Shown here in pieces: positions 43,949 through 53,323 of a stretch of 64,000 nucleotides of DNA. This DNA is from Bacteroidota bacterium (GTDB taxonomy: Bacteria; Bacteroidota; Bacteroidia; AKYH767-A; OLB10), in NCBI GenBank assembly GCA_016722525.1, contig JADKJB010000012.1:118051-182050 (forward strand), given 5' to 3'. Made by a program: the position numbers and the translations under genes. The first letter of the stretch is position 1. Every line of letters starts with the position of its first letter. Under the pieces are notes generated by a model. It had not been told where the DNA came from and did not search any database. It was given only the letters and a program-made list of their open reading frames with translations.

Positions 43949-44186
43949 TGCCTGGTGCGATGTAATTTATTCATAGCATAAATTCCGTGCTGCGCGATGT
44001 TGATTTGCAGGAAGATGAAATCCCATAAATGTTTTTTTCAGCATTTAACCTGGTGGTTTCTTGGAGGTAAATCCGAATTTTATGTTGAAATTAATTGGGT
44101 AAATACCTAACTGGTGCAGCTTCCTGTTTTGTTGGTAACAAGAGCAAACCGCCCCCTGAATTTTCACATCAATGAGAATGATTTAT

Positions 44187-44194
44187 TATCTTTG
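44187..44194 (+). promoter_or_regulatory. -7 promoter box before the T9SS cargo gene
   Basis: TATCTTTG fits TAnnTTTG and lies about 83 bp before the ATG at 44278. Confidence 0.5.
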
Positions 44195-44277
44195 TTAAAC
44201 GCATTGCTACGCAAGTAGAATTCTTTGGAGTTAATTTACAATTAGTTACACTTAAACTTTATCAAACAATCAAAAAA

Positions 44278-45180
44278 ATGAAAGCAGCTAATAAGTGGAG
44301 TTTACCTGCCGTGGTGTTCCTACTTTCCTTATCGTGGAATAGCAGTTATTCACAAAATGCAGCAACACCCAATCCCGGTTTCGAAAACTGGACACAGGTA
44401 GGCAATCATTACGATCCGAATAACTGGAACTGTTTAAATCCTTCCACCGCAATACTTGGCGTTTTTACTTGCATTCGTGCCACCGGGGTTGATGTGCACA
44501 CTGGAAACTATGCGATAAAATTAACCACCAAATCAGTTTTTGGCATTAAGGCAAATGGCATTGCAAGTACCGCCACACTTATTACCACGCCTCCTTATGG
44601 TGTTACGGGTGGCATTCCTTATACACAACGTCCCGATAGTATTGTTGGATGGTACAAATACAATCCGGCATCTGCTGCCGATTCGGGTTTTGTTGAAATC
44701 GTATTGCTGGATGCCGGTAATGATACCGTTGGATTTGCACGTTTTGATACGCCTAATTCCAGTGTTACTACTTACACCCGATTTTCAAAAGCTATCACTT
44801 ATTTTTCACCGGATTCGCCAGTGTTGTCTTATTGGGTGCTTACTTCCAGCGATGGAACTAATCCCATTGTTAACAGCACCTTGTTTGTTGATGATCTCGA
44901 CCTGGTCTTTAATCCGTCAAGCATTTCAGATGGGCAGGCTTCCAATACTATTCAATTACTAAATACCATTGCTGGCGATGTATTGTTGATTGAAAATACT
45001 ACACCTATTGCAAGTATGTTACAAATATTTGATAATGCAGGTCGTTTGGTACTTGAAGCGGATGTGCTGACAGGAGCCAATAATTTAAATGTTACTGAGC
45101 TTAAATCGGGATTGTATTTTTATTCTATTTTTAATCCGATTTCAGACTTACCTGTAATCGGAAAATTCGTTAAGCTTTAA
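44278..45180 (+). CDS. Secreted protein with T9SS type A sorting domain
   Basis: The 300-residue protein has a signal peptide (VVFLLSLSWNSSYSQ), a beta-rich domain that begins PNPGFENWTQVGNHYDPNNW and resembles the PCMD/carbohydrate-binding type found in Bacteroidota surface proteins, and a C-terminal T9SS domain (MLQIFDNAGRLVLEADVLTG, ELKSGLYFYSIF, GKFVKL). It should be exported by the Sec and T9SS pathways and attached at or released from the surface. The TonB-dependent receptor follows after 27 bp, which suggests that the two act on one nutrient. Confidence 0.85.
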   Translation: MKAANKWSLPAVVFLLSLSWNSSYSQNAATPNPGFENWTQVGNHYDPNNWNCLNPSTAILGVFTCIRATGVDVHTGNYAIKLTTKSVFGIKANGIASTATLITTPPYGVTGGIPYTQRPDSIVGWYKYNPASAADSGFVEIVLLDAGNDTVGFARFDTPNSSVTTYTRFSKAITYFSPDSPVLSYWVLTSSDGTNPIVNSTLFVDDLDLVFNPSSISDGQASNTIQLLNTIAGDVLLIENTTPIASMLQIFDNAGRLVLEADVLTGANNLNVTELKSGLYFYSIFNPISDLPVIGKFVKL

Positions 45181-45207
45181 ACCAGTAAAAATTTTCCTCC
45201 GGGCTGA

Positions 45208-47613
45208 ATGGGAAATAAAAACGTTGCACACATACTTGTTGTTGGAGTAGTGGCACTTTTTATATTTTGCTTCATCGGTGCAGCTCATGGTCAGCAAAAT
45301 GGTTTGTTAAAAGGAATTGTAATTGATGCCACCACCAAACAGCCATTGCCGGGAGCTTATATTATTGAAAAGGCAAATAATTCGAATGGTACCATTTCCA
45401 ATGCAGATGGTTTTTTTGAACTGTCACTAACTGCTGGGGCACATGCGCTGATTAGTTCTTTTTTAGGAATGGTGCCTGATACTTTCAGTGTAAATATTAG
45501 TGATGGATCGGAAAGTTATCACGAAATAAGGATGCGTCCGAAACTGAATGAGATGGATGCCGTGGTGGTTTCGGCAGGTAAATACGATCAGAAACTGGAA
45601 GAGGTTACTGTTTCTATGCAGTTGCTGAAGCCCTCGCTCATAGAGGGAAAAAACACGATTAATGTAAAATCGGCTTTAGAGCAAACACCGGGGCTCATCA
45701 TACTTGATGAGGAACCACAGCTGCGTGGTGGAAGTGGATTTAGTTTTGGAGTAGGAAGCAGGGTAGCCACGCTCATTGACGGATTGCCCATTCTTACCGG
45801 TGATGCAGGACGAACCGACTGGAGTTTTATTCCGGTTGAGAACATTGAACAGATCGAAATAATTGAAGGAGCCTCATCCGTTCTCAATGGTTCATCGGCC
45901 TTGAGTGGAACCATTAATTTTCTTACCAAATACCCTAAGGATTCAACCACTACATACATACGTACTTACACCGGATTTTACAGTACTCCCAAAAATGATT
46001 CTGCAAAATGGTGGAATGGTAATGCTAACTTTTCGGGGATTAACTTTTCCAATGCCCGCAAAACGGGAAGGCATGATTTGATTGTTGGCGGACAGTTTAA
46101 TTACGATCATAATTATATAGGCCCTTATATTCTTGATGGCAGTCTGCCTATTGAAGCCGACACCATTGACAACTCTGATGTCGCCAACCGATCGGGACGA
46201 TTTAATGTTAATTACAGATACCGACCCCGTAAGCCCTATGGTGTAAGTTTTGGTATAAATGGAAATGCGATGATCGCTCACACCAATTTTTCGCTTATTT
46301 GGGGAAATAGTTCCGATCGCATTTACCGGGCGTTTCCCGGCACCATGACCATCACCGATTTTAAAGCCTTTTATGTCGATCCCTATATCACCTATTTAAT
46401 GTCTCGGGGTGGAAAACATACATTAAAATCCCGGTGGTATTTTAGTGACAACAATAACAGTAACGGGCAAAGCAACTCCTCCAATGTTTATTTGGCGGAG
46501 TACGTTTTTAGCACACCTATTCGTGAGCTGGGCGATTTTACTATTACATCGGGCACCTATATGAATCAAACTTTTTCGAAAGCCGATCTGTATTCAGGAA
46601 GCGGAACACCTGATAATCGTTTGCAGAATTATTCGGTGTTTACTCAGGTGGAGAAAAAGTTTTTTAAGGTACTCAACGTGGTGGCCGGAGCACGTGGGGA
46701 GTACTTTGTGCTCAATGAAAAAAAGAGTAGTTTTGAGCCTGTTTTTCGTTCAGGAGTCAATCTGCAAGTGACCAAAGGTACTAATGTAAGAGCTTCGTAC
46801 GGACAAGGGTTCAGGTACCCCACCATAGCTGAAAAGTACATCATTACTACCACAGGTGGCATATACGTTTTTCCAAATCCGGATATCCAGCCGGAGAAAA
46901 GCTGGAGCATGGAAGCCGGGCTGAAACAGGGTTTTAAAGTGAATCGGTTTATGGCATATGCAGATGTGGCCTTCTTTCAGCAGGAATATCATAATACCAT
47001 TGAATACATATACGCTATATGGGCTCCCGATTCGGCCGGATTTAAATTTGTTAACACCGGAGATACAAGAGTGAAGGGCTTTGAAATATCGTTGATGGGC
47101 GAAGGAAAAATTAATTCAAAAATGAGTATTAACCTGTTAATGGGTTATACCTACATACTACCACAAACGTTAGAGCCCAACAAAGTATTTGCCACCGACA
47201 ACCCGGCCGATGGCATCCTGCCAACACCCTTAACTTACACCGGCACCAGTACCGACACCAGTGATAACATTTTAAAATACAGGTTTCGTCATTTGTTTAA
47301 AGCCGATGTAGAAATAAAATTCAGTAACATTGCTGCAGGTATGAGTGTGCGTTATTATTCCTTTATGGAAAATATTGATAAAACTTTTTACGACCTCGAC
47401 GAACCCTACCTGCTACCCACAGGTATTGAACAATATAGAGCAGACAACCACGATGGCAGTTTGGTTTTTGATGCACGATTTAGTTATCAGGTACGACAAT
47501 CTCTCACAATAGGAATTGTAATAAATAACCTGGCAAATTTGCAGTATTCACTCCGGCCTCTCAAAATTGAGTCGCCAAGAACCATTGCGTTACAACTCAC
47601 TTCTCGTTTTTAA
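45208..47613 (+). CDS. TonB-dependent outer-membrane receptor
   Basis: The 801-residue protein has a signal peptide (VVGVVALFIFCFIGAAHG), a carboxypeptidase-regulatory-like domain (GIVIDATTKQPLPGAYIIEK), a plug domain with LRGGSGFSFGVGSRVATLID and IEIIEGASSVLNGSSALSGT, and a 22-strand-type barrel that ends with an aromatic-rich strand (ESPRTIALQLTSRF). It takes up a substrate using TonB. The substrate is not evident; there is no SusD partner. The frame is intact. It is the last core gene before the cassette array. Confidence 0.93.
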   Translation: MGNKNVAHILVVGVVALFIFCFIGAAHGQQNGLLKGIVIDATTKQPLPGAYIIEKANNSNGTISNADGFFELSLTAGAHALISSFLGMVPDTFSVNISDGSESYHEIRMRPKLNEMDAVVVSAGKYDQKLEEVTVSMQLLKPSLIEGKNTINVKSALEQTPGLIILDEEPQLRGGSGFSFGVGSRVATLIDGLPILTGDAGRTDWSFIPVENIEQIEIIEGASSVLNGSSALSGTINFLTKYPKDSTTTYIRTYTGFYSTPKNDSAKWWNGNANFSGINFSNARKTGRHDLIVGGQFNYDHNYIGPYILDGSLPIEADTIDNSDVANRSGRFNVNYRYRPRKPYGVSFGINGNAMIAHTNFSLIWGNSSDRIYRAFPGTMTITDFKAFYVDPYITYLMSRGGKHTLKSRWYFSDNNNSNGQSNSSNVYLAEYVFSTPIRELGDFTITSGTYMNQTFSKADLYSGSGTPDNRLQNYSVFTQVEKKFFKVLNVVAGARGEYFVLNEKKSSFEPVFRSGVNLQVTKGTNVRASYGQGFRYPTIAEKYIITTTGGIYVFPNPDIQPEKSWSMEAGLKQGFKVNRFMAYADVAFFQQEYHNTIEYIYAIWAPDSAGFKFVNTGDTRVKGFEISLMGEGKINSKMSINLLMGYTYILPQTLEPNKVFATDNPADGILPTPLTYTGTSTDTSDNILKYRFRHLFKADVEIKFSNIAAGMSVRYYSFMENIDKTFYDLDEPYLLPTGIEQYRADNHDGSLVFDARFSYQVRQSLTIGIVINNLANLQYSLRPLKIESPRTIALQLTSRF

Positions 47614-47976
47614 ACTGCAGGAGGCAAGTCTCCCGGTGGAACCTTCTTGCTTTTCTTCCTTGGTTTATGGAATTAGAACCCCTTGCACCCATTTAAACTT
47701 GGAAAGCAGTTATACCGATGTCCACTTTTGCATCCTTTATTAAAGTGTTTCATGCTTTATACGCCAGGATCAATTTCGCGTTGATATGCCTGTTTGAAAA
47801 TCCTCAAATGAATATTAGGTTGTTTCATTTTAAACCAGTAAATTTGTTAAAACAGAATTTAACCCTAAACATTCATCAAATAAAAGCTACTTACCAAATG
47901 TTATTGTCGGACCCAAACATACGCATAATATCCAGAGTTAGCATCATTGGGATTAGGGTTTATCGGGTATAAACTA
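47614..47976. other. Gene-free boundary between the core chromosome and the cassette array
   Basis: No convincing ORF. An 8-bp inverted repeat AACCCTAA/TTAGGGTT lies about 70 bp apart just before the first cassette junction at 47977, which reads AACTAG^TTAGGC. It could be a decayed attC or a secondary integration site. No integrase gene or recognisable attI is in this stretch. Confidence 0.45.
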
Positions 47977-48252
47977 GTTAGGCGACAGTGCGAATTGTCT
48001 TTTCTACGCAAGTATGATTACGTTAGCGCTGCGGAAAAAGGTAGCTGTTTTTTTACCTGACAAAACATTGCATAAACAAACAATAAAATTTCTCAAATAA
48101 ATTCTGGACGTTAATTGAAATTTTATTTCAACAAAACAGGTCATTAATCGCAGACAATTCATACCGGACAAGTTTCACAGACAGCTACCTTTTTCCGAAC
48201 GAACAGGGACAGAGACGTTGAAGAGCTGAGATTAAGCGCACCATCGCCTAAC
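47977..48252. repeat. Structured non-coding cassette, copy 1
   Basis: The cassette body is a 276-bp imperfect palindrome. Its ends GTTAGGCGA...TGCG and CGCA...TCGCCTAAC are complementary, and inside CGGAAAAAGGTAGCTGT (48032-48048) pairs perfectly with 48183-48199. No ORF is credible. A near-identical copy follows 393 bp later and a diverged one lies at 62939-63212. Confidence 0.75.
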
Positions 48253-48376
48253 ACGCAGTAGCACGCTAGCCGGCTGCAGGAAGTTTTTGTGGCTTCAGAT
48301 CTTTTGGTTATCTTTGGGAAGCAGGAGGCACCTGGAATTCTTATGCCGGCCAGCGGCTACTGCGGGATCGTTAGGC
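48246..48376 (+). other. attC-like site A
   Basis: The site runs from GCCTAAC to GTTAGGC over 131 bp. The arms ACGCAGTAGC and GCTACTGCG next to the end boxes are complementary, and the inner parts also pair (GCCGGCTG with CCGGCCAGC). It is the type member of the four near-identical sites in this array. Confidence 0.82.
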
Positions 48377-48644
48377 GACAGTGCGAATTGTCTTTTCTAC
48401 GCAAGTATGATTACGTTAGCGCTGCGGAAAAAGGTAGCTGTTTTTTTACCTGACAAAACATTGCATAGACAAACAATAAAATTTCTCAAATAAATTCTGG
48501 ACGTTAATTGAAATTTTATTTCAACAAAACAGGTCATTAATCGCAGACAATTCATACCGGACAAGTTTCACAGACAGCTACCTTTTTCCGAACGAACAGG
48601 GACAGAGACGTTGAAGAGCTGAGATTAGCGCACCATCGCCTAAC
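48370..48644. repeat. Structured non-coding cassette, copy 2
   Basis: Near-identical tandem duplicate of 47977-48252; the period is 393 bp with its attC. Differences are a handful of bases, including one lost A near 48627. The inner stem is 48425-48441 with 48574-48590. Confidence 0.75.
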
Positions 48645-48766
48645 ACGCAGTAGCACGCAGCTGGCTGCAGGAAGTTTTGTGGCTTCAGATCTTTTGGTTA
48701 TCTTTGGGAAGCAGGAGGCACCTGGAATTCTTATGCCGGCCAGCGGCTACTGCGGGATCGTTAGTG
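48638..48766 (+). other. attC-like site B
   Basis: GCCTAAC...G^TTAGTG, 129 bp and almost identical to site A apart from CAGCTGGC in place of CTAGCCGGC and one base fewer in a T-run. The next cassette begins TTAGTGCAATT. Confidence 0.8.
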
Positions 48767-48784
48767 CAATTAAATGATTTGATT

Positions 48785-49159
48785 ATGGAAGTTGGTATTA
48801 TTAAACTCAGTATAACTGCTTCACAATTCGTTAGCGCAAGAATAATTGGGAATAGAAATCATTATTTAAATGCACCAGATGAAATTTTAAATTGGAGAGT
48901 ATCACATTATATATATGTCTTCGGACATTTATTACCAACAATTGTTGTAACAGTTATACTTTCCTTAAAATTGCTACCATTAATTTCTAGAGAATATTCA
49001 GAAGAACTTGAAAACAATGGAGTGATTATTCCAATCACTGTTATTGCTTTTTTGATTCCAATTGTTTTATTGAATGGTATTATAATTGAAAAGTGTCTTA
49101 TGATGCGAAGTCCAAAGTATAGAGAATTTGTATCAAGAGATGATGTAAATGCAACATGA
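48785..49159 (+). CDS. Cassette-borne two-TM protein of unknown function
   Basis: The 124-residue product starts at MEVGIIKLSITASQFVSARI, 25 bp into the cassette. The longer open frame upstream is only read-through of the attC. Two TM helices are visible (VFGHLLPTIVVTVILSLKLL and GVIIPITVIAFLIPIVLL), followed by a basic tail (MMRSPKYREFVSRDDVNAT). I recognise no family. Short start distance and a stop 5 bp before the attC are the usual layout of an integron cassette gene. Confidence 0.65.
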   Translation: MEVGIIKLSITASQFVSARIIGNRNHYLNAPDEILNWRVSHYIYVFGHLLPTIVVTVILSLKLLPLISREYSEELENNGVIIPITVIAFLIPIVLLNGIIIEKCLMMRSPKYREFVSRDDVNAT

Positions 49160-49164
49160 AAAGC

Positions 49165-49256
49165 GCCTAACAGCCTGTTTACGCCAGGCGGGCATGTTTC
49201 TATTTAATTTTTAACTTTGGTATGCCCGCCCGGCGTAAACAAGCAAACCGTTACCA
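49165..49256 (+). other. attC-like site C
   Basis: GCCTAAC to GTTACCA, 92 bp. TGTTTACGCCAGGCGGGCAT (49175-49194) pairs with ATGCCCGCCCGGCGTAAACA later in the site, with one mismatch. This is a different attC type from A, B, D and E. Confidence 0.82.
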
Positions 49257-49329
49257 GCAATGTTAGACTGCCATACATGAAGATAGTAGTAAAGTCCAAG
49301 GTAGACTGTCGACAACCAACTTTAGCTAA

Positions 49330-49728
49330 ATGACAATTGAGAAAATAAATATTGACGACTGTTTCAACATAACCAGTTCGCCACGAGTCTGGGAGAGATT
49401 TGGACCAACGCATGGACATGTTTATGACCCACACTCATTTGAACAAATCACTTATCGGTGTGCAGACTGTAAATATCAAGTGGCATTTAATGACAAGGAC
49501 TTTCAAAAACATAGTAGTTCAAATTTCACCAATTTGACAAAAAGGAAACCGACTTGCTTGACAATTTTGTAACGACAAATCAACTGGAACAAAAAAAGTT
49601 TCTGGACTTTTACTGCCCGACTCTGTAAAAAGCCGACAAGAATTTATTTCTCTGACGGCTGGGGAGGTAAACACGGGGACTATCTTGTAGGCATTGACTT
49701 TGGACTGACAATAAAAGATGACGAATGA
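49330..49728 (+). CDS. Cassette-borne hypothetical protein, two frameshifts
   Basis: The frame begins MTIEKINIDDCFNITSSPRV and includes EQITYRCADCKYQVAF with a CxxC pair. It breaks near 49530. The next frame gives FDKKETDLLDNFVTTNQLEQ, and a third break near 49615 leads to TRIYFSDGWGGKHGDYLVGI and a stop at 49726-49728. The intact product would be about 133 residues. I recognise no family. Its stop lies 25 bp before attC D, as expected for a cassette gene. Confidence 0.55.
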
Positions 49729-49753
49729 CAAATCCGGACGAAAGAAACAAAGC

Positions 49754-49884
49754 TGGTAACACGCAGTAGCACGCTAGCCTGCTGTAGGAAGTTTTTGTGG
49801 CTTCATAACTTTTGGTTATCTTTGGGAAGCAGGAAGCACCTGGAATTCTTATGCCGGCCAGCGGCTACTGCGGGAACGTTAGGC
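49754..49884 (+). other. attC-like site D
   Basis: The body is nearly identical to site A. The first box is TGGTAAC and, with the two bases before it (GCTGGTAAC), is the exact reverse complement of the start of its own cassette, GTTACCAGC at 49250. This is strong evidence that the unit once circularised and inserted as a cassette. The far end is G^TTAGGC at 49878, where the IS110 element joins. Confidence 0.85.
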
Positions 49885-50140
49885 GTAACCCACCTTATTC
49901 CCCAGGGCATTAACTTCCACAGCTAACGCTTTTTGTCAGTCGTGAACTTTTGTATATTTTTCGTTGTCCTATGCAAGGCCGATTTAAGAACTGGAACGTA
50001 ATAGTCCGGGCGCAATCCTGGTTGAAATGTAAAAAGCCCTTCTGCTTCAACAGAAAGGCTTTGACTTAAACTTCAGTGGTGATCCGCTTAAGGCGGAATC
50101 CCGTTCATAATAATAACATAACAAAGATACATTTCCGTAG
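49885..50140 (+). ncRNA. Candidate bridge RNA region in the IS left end
   Basis: IS110-group elements encode a bridge RNA in the non-coding end upstream of the transposase. This region has a clear hairpin, AAAGCCCTTCTG (50033-50044) with CAGAAAGGCTTT (50051-50062), and a second around GATCCGC/GGCGGAATC near 50085-50102. GGAACGT at 49993-49999 equals part of the attC target GGAACGTTAG, and CTAACG at 49923-49928 is the complement of CGTTAG. These are possible guide segments. It is inference only; a 7-base match is weak alone. Confidence 0.4.
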
Positions 50141-50176
50141 GGCATTTTTATTCAAACCATTAAAATAAATTAAAAA

Positions 50177-51520
50177 ATGCAAAAGAAAAATGTAAAAATG
50201 GAAGTGATCAATCCTCATGCTGCAGGAATTGATATTGGCAGTCGCTCACACTTTGTGGCCATTGGACAAGGTGATTCAGACGTAAGAGAATTTGGTGTGT
50301 ACAATGAAGATCTGCATGCCCTTGCTGAATGGTTAACTGCGAGTGGGATCAAAACGGTTGCAATGGAAAGCACAGGAACCTATTGGCAGAGTTTATTTGC
50401 AGTACTGCAGTCATCAGGACTTCAGGTGATTCTGTGTAACGGAAAATTCACCAAAAACATCAAAGGCAAGAAGAGTGATGTCCAGGATTGTCAGTGGATA
50501 CAAAAGCTGCATACACTGGGATTGTTGACAGGAAGTTTTTTGCCTGATGAGGTGACAGAGCAATTGAGAACTTATTGCAGACACCGCGCAAATCTACTGG
50601 AACAGGTAGCCAGTACGTCCAAGAAAATGCAAAAATACCTGCGCTTACTTAACTTGAGATTGGATGTGGTAGTTAATGATGTTGTTGGATTAACAGGAAT
50701 AAAAATTATTGAAGCTATCTGTAATGGAGAAACAAATCCGGAAAAGCTGGCATCCCTTCGAAATGGCAATTGTAAAAAATCGGAAGCAGAAATTGCCAAA
50801 GCGTTACAAACCAATAACAGAAAAGATTATTTATTTGCATTAAAACATGAATACCAAATGCATTTGAACCTGCAAACAAAAATCGTTGAATGTGATCTTG
50901 AAATTGAATCATTACTCAATGAGCAGATCAATAAAGACAACAATAAAAAACAGCATCACATAAAGAAAAAGGTTTACAAAAAAATCAACAAAAATACTCC
51001 CAAGAATATGGATATAAATTTGCTGTCCTATCAGTATTTTGAAGGAGTTGATTTACTAGCTATTGAAGGCGTAAGCTATTCTACGGTACTCACATTAATG
51101 AGTGAAGTTGGCACAGGCATTCATAAGTTTGAATCTGCCAAACAGTTTGCTTCGTGGCTTCGTTTATCACCCAACAATAAAATAAGTGGCGGAAAAGTAC
51201 TCAGCAACAAAATCCCAAAAGGGAGCAACCGGCTCAAAATCGCTTTACGAAACGCAGCAAATGCTATCGGCAATTTGAAAAACACAGCACTTTCTAATTT
51301 CTTTGCCCGAATATCCCACCGAAAAGGCCGGGTATCTGCCATTTCAGCCACAGCCAGAAAACTGGCAGTCATTATTTGGAACATGTTGGTAAAAAAAGTA
51401 CCTTACATTCCTCAAACTGAATACCAGTTCCTGGACCAGAAAAGGAAGAAAATAACGGCCATGAAAAAACTGATTGCAAAGTTTGATATCTCACCTAATG
51501 ACCTTAACTTGCAATTGTGA
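50177..51520 (+). CDS. IS110-family transposase
   Basis: The 447-residue protein has the DEDD RuvC-like N-domain: Asp in AAGIDIGSRSHFVAIG, Glu in TVAMESTGTYWQSL and Asp residues in KGKKSDVQDCQWIQKL. A long helical part with a Lys-rich coil follows. The C-terminal Tnp20 domain has VDLLAIEGVSYSTVLTLMSE, FASWLRLSPNNKISGGKVLS, with the catalytic Ser in ISGGK. The gene is intact. The long 5' and very short 3' non-coding parts fit the IS110 rather than the IS1111 group. Confidence 0.93.
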   Translation: MQKKNVKMEVINPHAAGIDIGSRSHFVAIGQGDSDVREFGVYNEDLHALAEWLTASGIKTVAMESTGTYWQSLFAVLQSSGLQVILCNGKFTKNIKGKKSDVQDCQWIQKLHTLGLLTGSFLPDEVTEQLRTYCRHRANLLEQVASTSKKMQKYLRLLNLRLDVVVNDVVGLTGIKIIEAICNGETNPEKLASLRNGNCKKSEAEIAKALQTNNRKDYLFALKHEYQMHLNLQTKIVECDLEIESLLNEQINKDNNKKQHHIKKKVYKKINKNTPKNMDINLLSYQYFEGVDLLAIEGVSYSTVLTLMSEVGTGIHKFESAKQFASWLRLSPNNKISGGKVLSNKIPKGSNRLKIALRNAANAIGNLKNTALSNFFARISHRKGRVSAISATARKLAVIIWNMLVKKVPYIPQTEYQFLDQKRKKITAMKKLIAKFDISPNDLNLQL

Positions 51521-51565
51521 ATCAGTGGGTTGGGGAACGTTAGTCATAATTACAAAGAAACAAAT

Positions 51566-52841
51566 ATGAAGCGATTTCTATTTTTATTACTGTTGTCATT
51601 ATCTGGAATTAATGTTCAAGGTCAGTGGATACAACTCAACTTAGATACGCTCTTTGATTATAATTCTGTTTATTTTATAAATCCCGATACTGGTTTTGTT
51701 TGTGGTTCCGTAAATTTAGGATGGGATGGTGTAGTGTTAAGAACTACCAATGGAGGAACTCATGGGATACTACTTTTCTAGCCATTTCACTTGCTGACAT
51801 TTCATTTGTAAATGACTCGGTAGGATTTACTGGTGGTCAGGATGGTGGTATTTACAAAACAACAAATACTGGTGACAGCTGGAGTTTCATAGGAAGCTTT
51901 GGTAATAACAACGATTTTTCAAATATCTATTTTATAAATCAGGATACCGGAATAGTTCATGATTTTTACGGAACAATTGGACTTTTTACACCTGCAGTAT
52001 TTCCTCCCTCATCATACATTTTAAACTCAACTGCTGATACATGGTTTCCTGGAACAGGGGAATTAAGTCGAACACAAAATATTTTCTATGTTGCTGGAGG
52101 CTATGGAAAATTCCTAAAATCGTTTGACAATGGAAGTACTTGGAATTTTTTTAATTGTGATTCAAACTTATATTTATTTGATGCAAAAATGATTGACCAA
52201 AATAATATTGTTATTGTAGGCGGAACAGACACACAACTAACGAGCATTGAATACGGAAAATCTACAGTTTCAAATGATGGCGGACTCACATGGTCAACTC
52301 CGAACCAGTTTGCACCTCATGATATTGTTGGTGTCGACTTTTATAATAATCAGATTGGTTATTGCGTAGGAGGAATTAATTCTGTTTGGTTTTTTAACCC
52401 CAATGCTGTAGGATCGTTGTGGCAAACTTCAGATGGAGGTTATAATTGGACTCTGGTCGATTCAAGTTATAGTGATCTCCTGACAGACATTCAAGTAGTA
52501 AATGATTCATTAGCTTTTGCAGTTGGTTTTAATGGAACCATTTTGAAGAACGCTACACATTACGCATCTCTCGGACTAAATCCAAGTGATATAATCCAAT
52601 CTATTTCAATATTTCCAAACCCATTTAATGCTAACCTAACCATTCAAATACCGAATTTCCAACCAAATGATATTGAGATAAATGTTTTGATGTTACCGGT
52701 CGAATTATTACTCAGGAAACGAATCATTCTACAAATCAAAACATAGCATTGAATGCAGAGACTTGGAGCGATGGTTTGTATTTTATTCAGATGATAATGT
52801 CAAACCATATTACTGTGAAGAAAGCTATCAAACAAAAGTAA
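51566..52841 (+). CDS. Cassette-borne secreted protein with BNR/YCF48-like repeats and T9SS tail, two frameshifts
   Basis: The start MKRFLFLLLLSLSGINVQGQ is a signal peptide. The mature part has repeats of the type NSVYFINPDTGFVCG, RTTNGGTH, NDSVGFTGGQDGGIYKTTNT and WQTSDGGYNWTLVDSS, which mark BNR/YCF48-like beta-propellers. After FPNPFNANLTIQI the C-terminus continues, shifted, as RIITQETNHSTNQNIALNAE and SDGLYFIQMIMSNHITVKK, a T9SS type A sorting domain. Breaks lie near 51760 and 52690. The intact protein is about 424 residues. A surface-exported protein of this size is unusual as cassette cargo. Confidence 0.8.
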
Positions 52842-52845
52842 CTAC

Positions 52846-52976
52846 GCCTAACACGCAGTAGCACGCTAGCCGGCTGTAGGAAGTTTTTGTGGCTTCAGAT
52901 CTTTTGGTTATCTTTGGGAAGCAGGAAGCGTCTGGAAGTCATATGCAGGCCAGCGGCTACTGCGGGAACGTTACCG
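52846..52976 (+). other. attC-like site E
   Basis: GCCTAAC to G^TTACCG, 131 bp and nearly identical to sites A and D. Its first box, TACGCCTAAC, is complementary to GTTAGGCGTA at 49878, the start of the DNA into which the IS110 element went. That suggests the IS split the beginning of the cassette that ends here. Confidence 0.82.
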
Positions 52977-53323
52977 GAAACCCTATGACTACAGTGCAAA
53001 CATTTAACTGACAGACAAAAAATGAACATTTTGACAACAATATATACCGACCGACACCGCTTTGAATGGCAAACGCTTCAGGAAAAAAAAAAAAAAAATT
53101 GCCACCGCACGAAAAATTCTAATGCCACAGCAATTGCACACATTTGCCTTTGCCTGCTCACACACAGCCCAACCCATAGGCAAAGTCAAAAGAGTGCAAT
53201 CGCCAACGCTTTATCAGCTAAGATTGAAATTTTCGTGTATAGATTGTGTAGTTTAAACAAGGTAGTATTGAAAAGAAAATCAAAAAAAACCGAAACACAA
53301 TGTAAAATATCAAACCTTTGTCT
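52977..53323. other. Leader of the large defence-like cassette
   Basis: No credible ORF. The stretch has a 16-base A run near 53083-53098 and two arms, GCAATTGCAC and GTGCAATCGC, that could form a hairpin around 53129-53206. The promoter of the following operon should lie here, but I cannot mark a clear -7 box. Confidence 0.4.

Larger units (their letters stand above)
49883..51543 (+). mobile_element. IS110-family insertion sequence at the attC D junction
   Basis: The element of about 1.66 kb consists of a ~295-bp non-coding left end, one transposase gene and a right end of only about 20 bp. GGGAACGTTAG occurs at both junctions (49872-49882 and 51533-51543); this is the end box of attC D, so the element went in exactly at the recombination point of an attC. 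There are no inverted terminal repeats, as usual for IS110. The exact edges depend on where the core dinucleotide lies in the shared 11 bp. Confidence 0.78.

Noticed and set aside
47718..47972. ORF of 84 residues before the array
   Set aside because: AT-rich, no motif, ends just before the first cassette junction; composition does not look coding.
48287..48493. ORF of 68 residues starting MWLQIFWLSLGSRR
   Set aside because: The same reading starts in two attC copies (48287 and 48677), so it is attC sequence read through into the following cassette and not a gene start.
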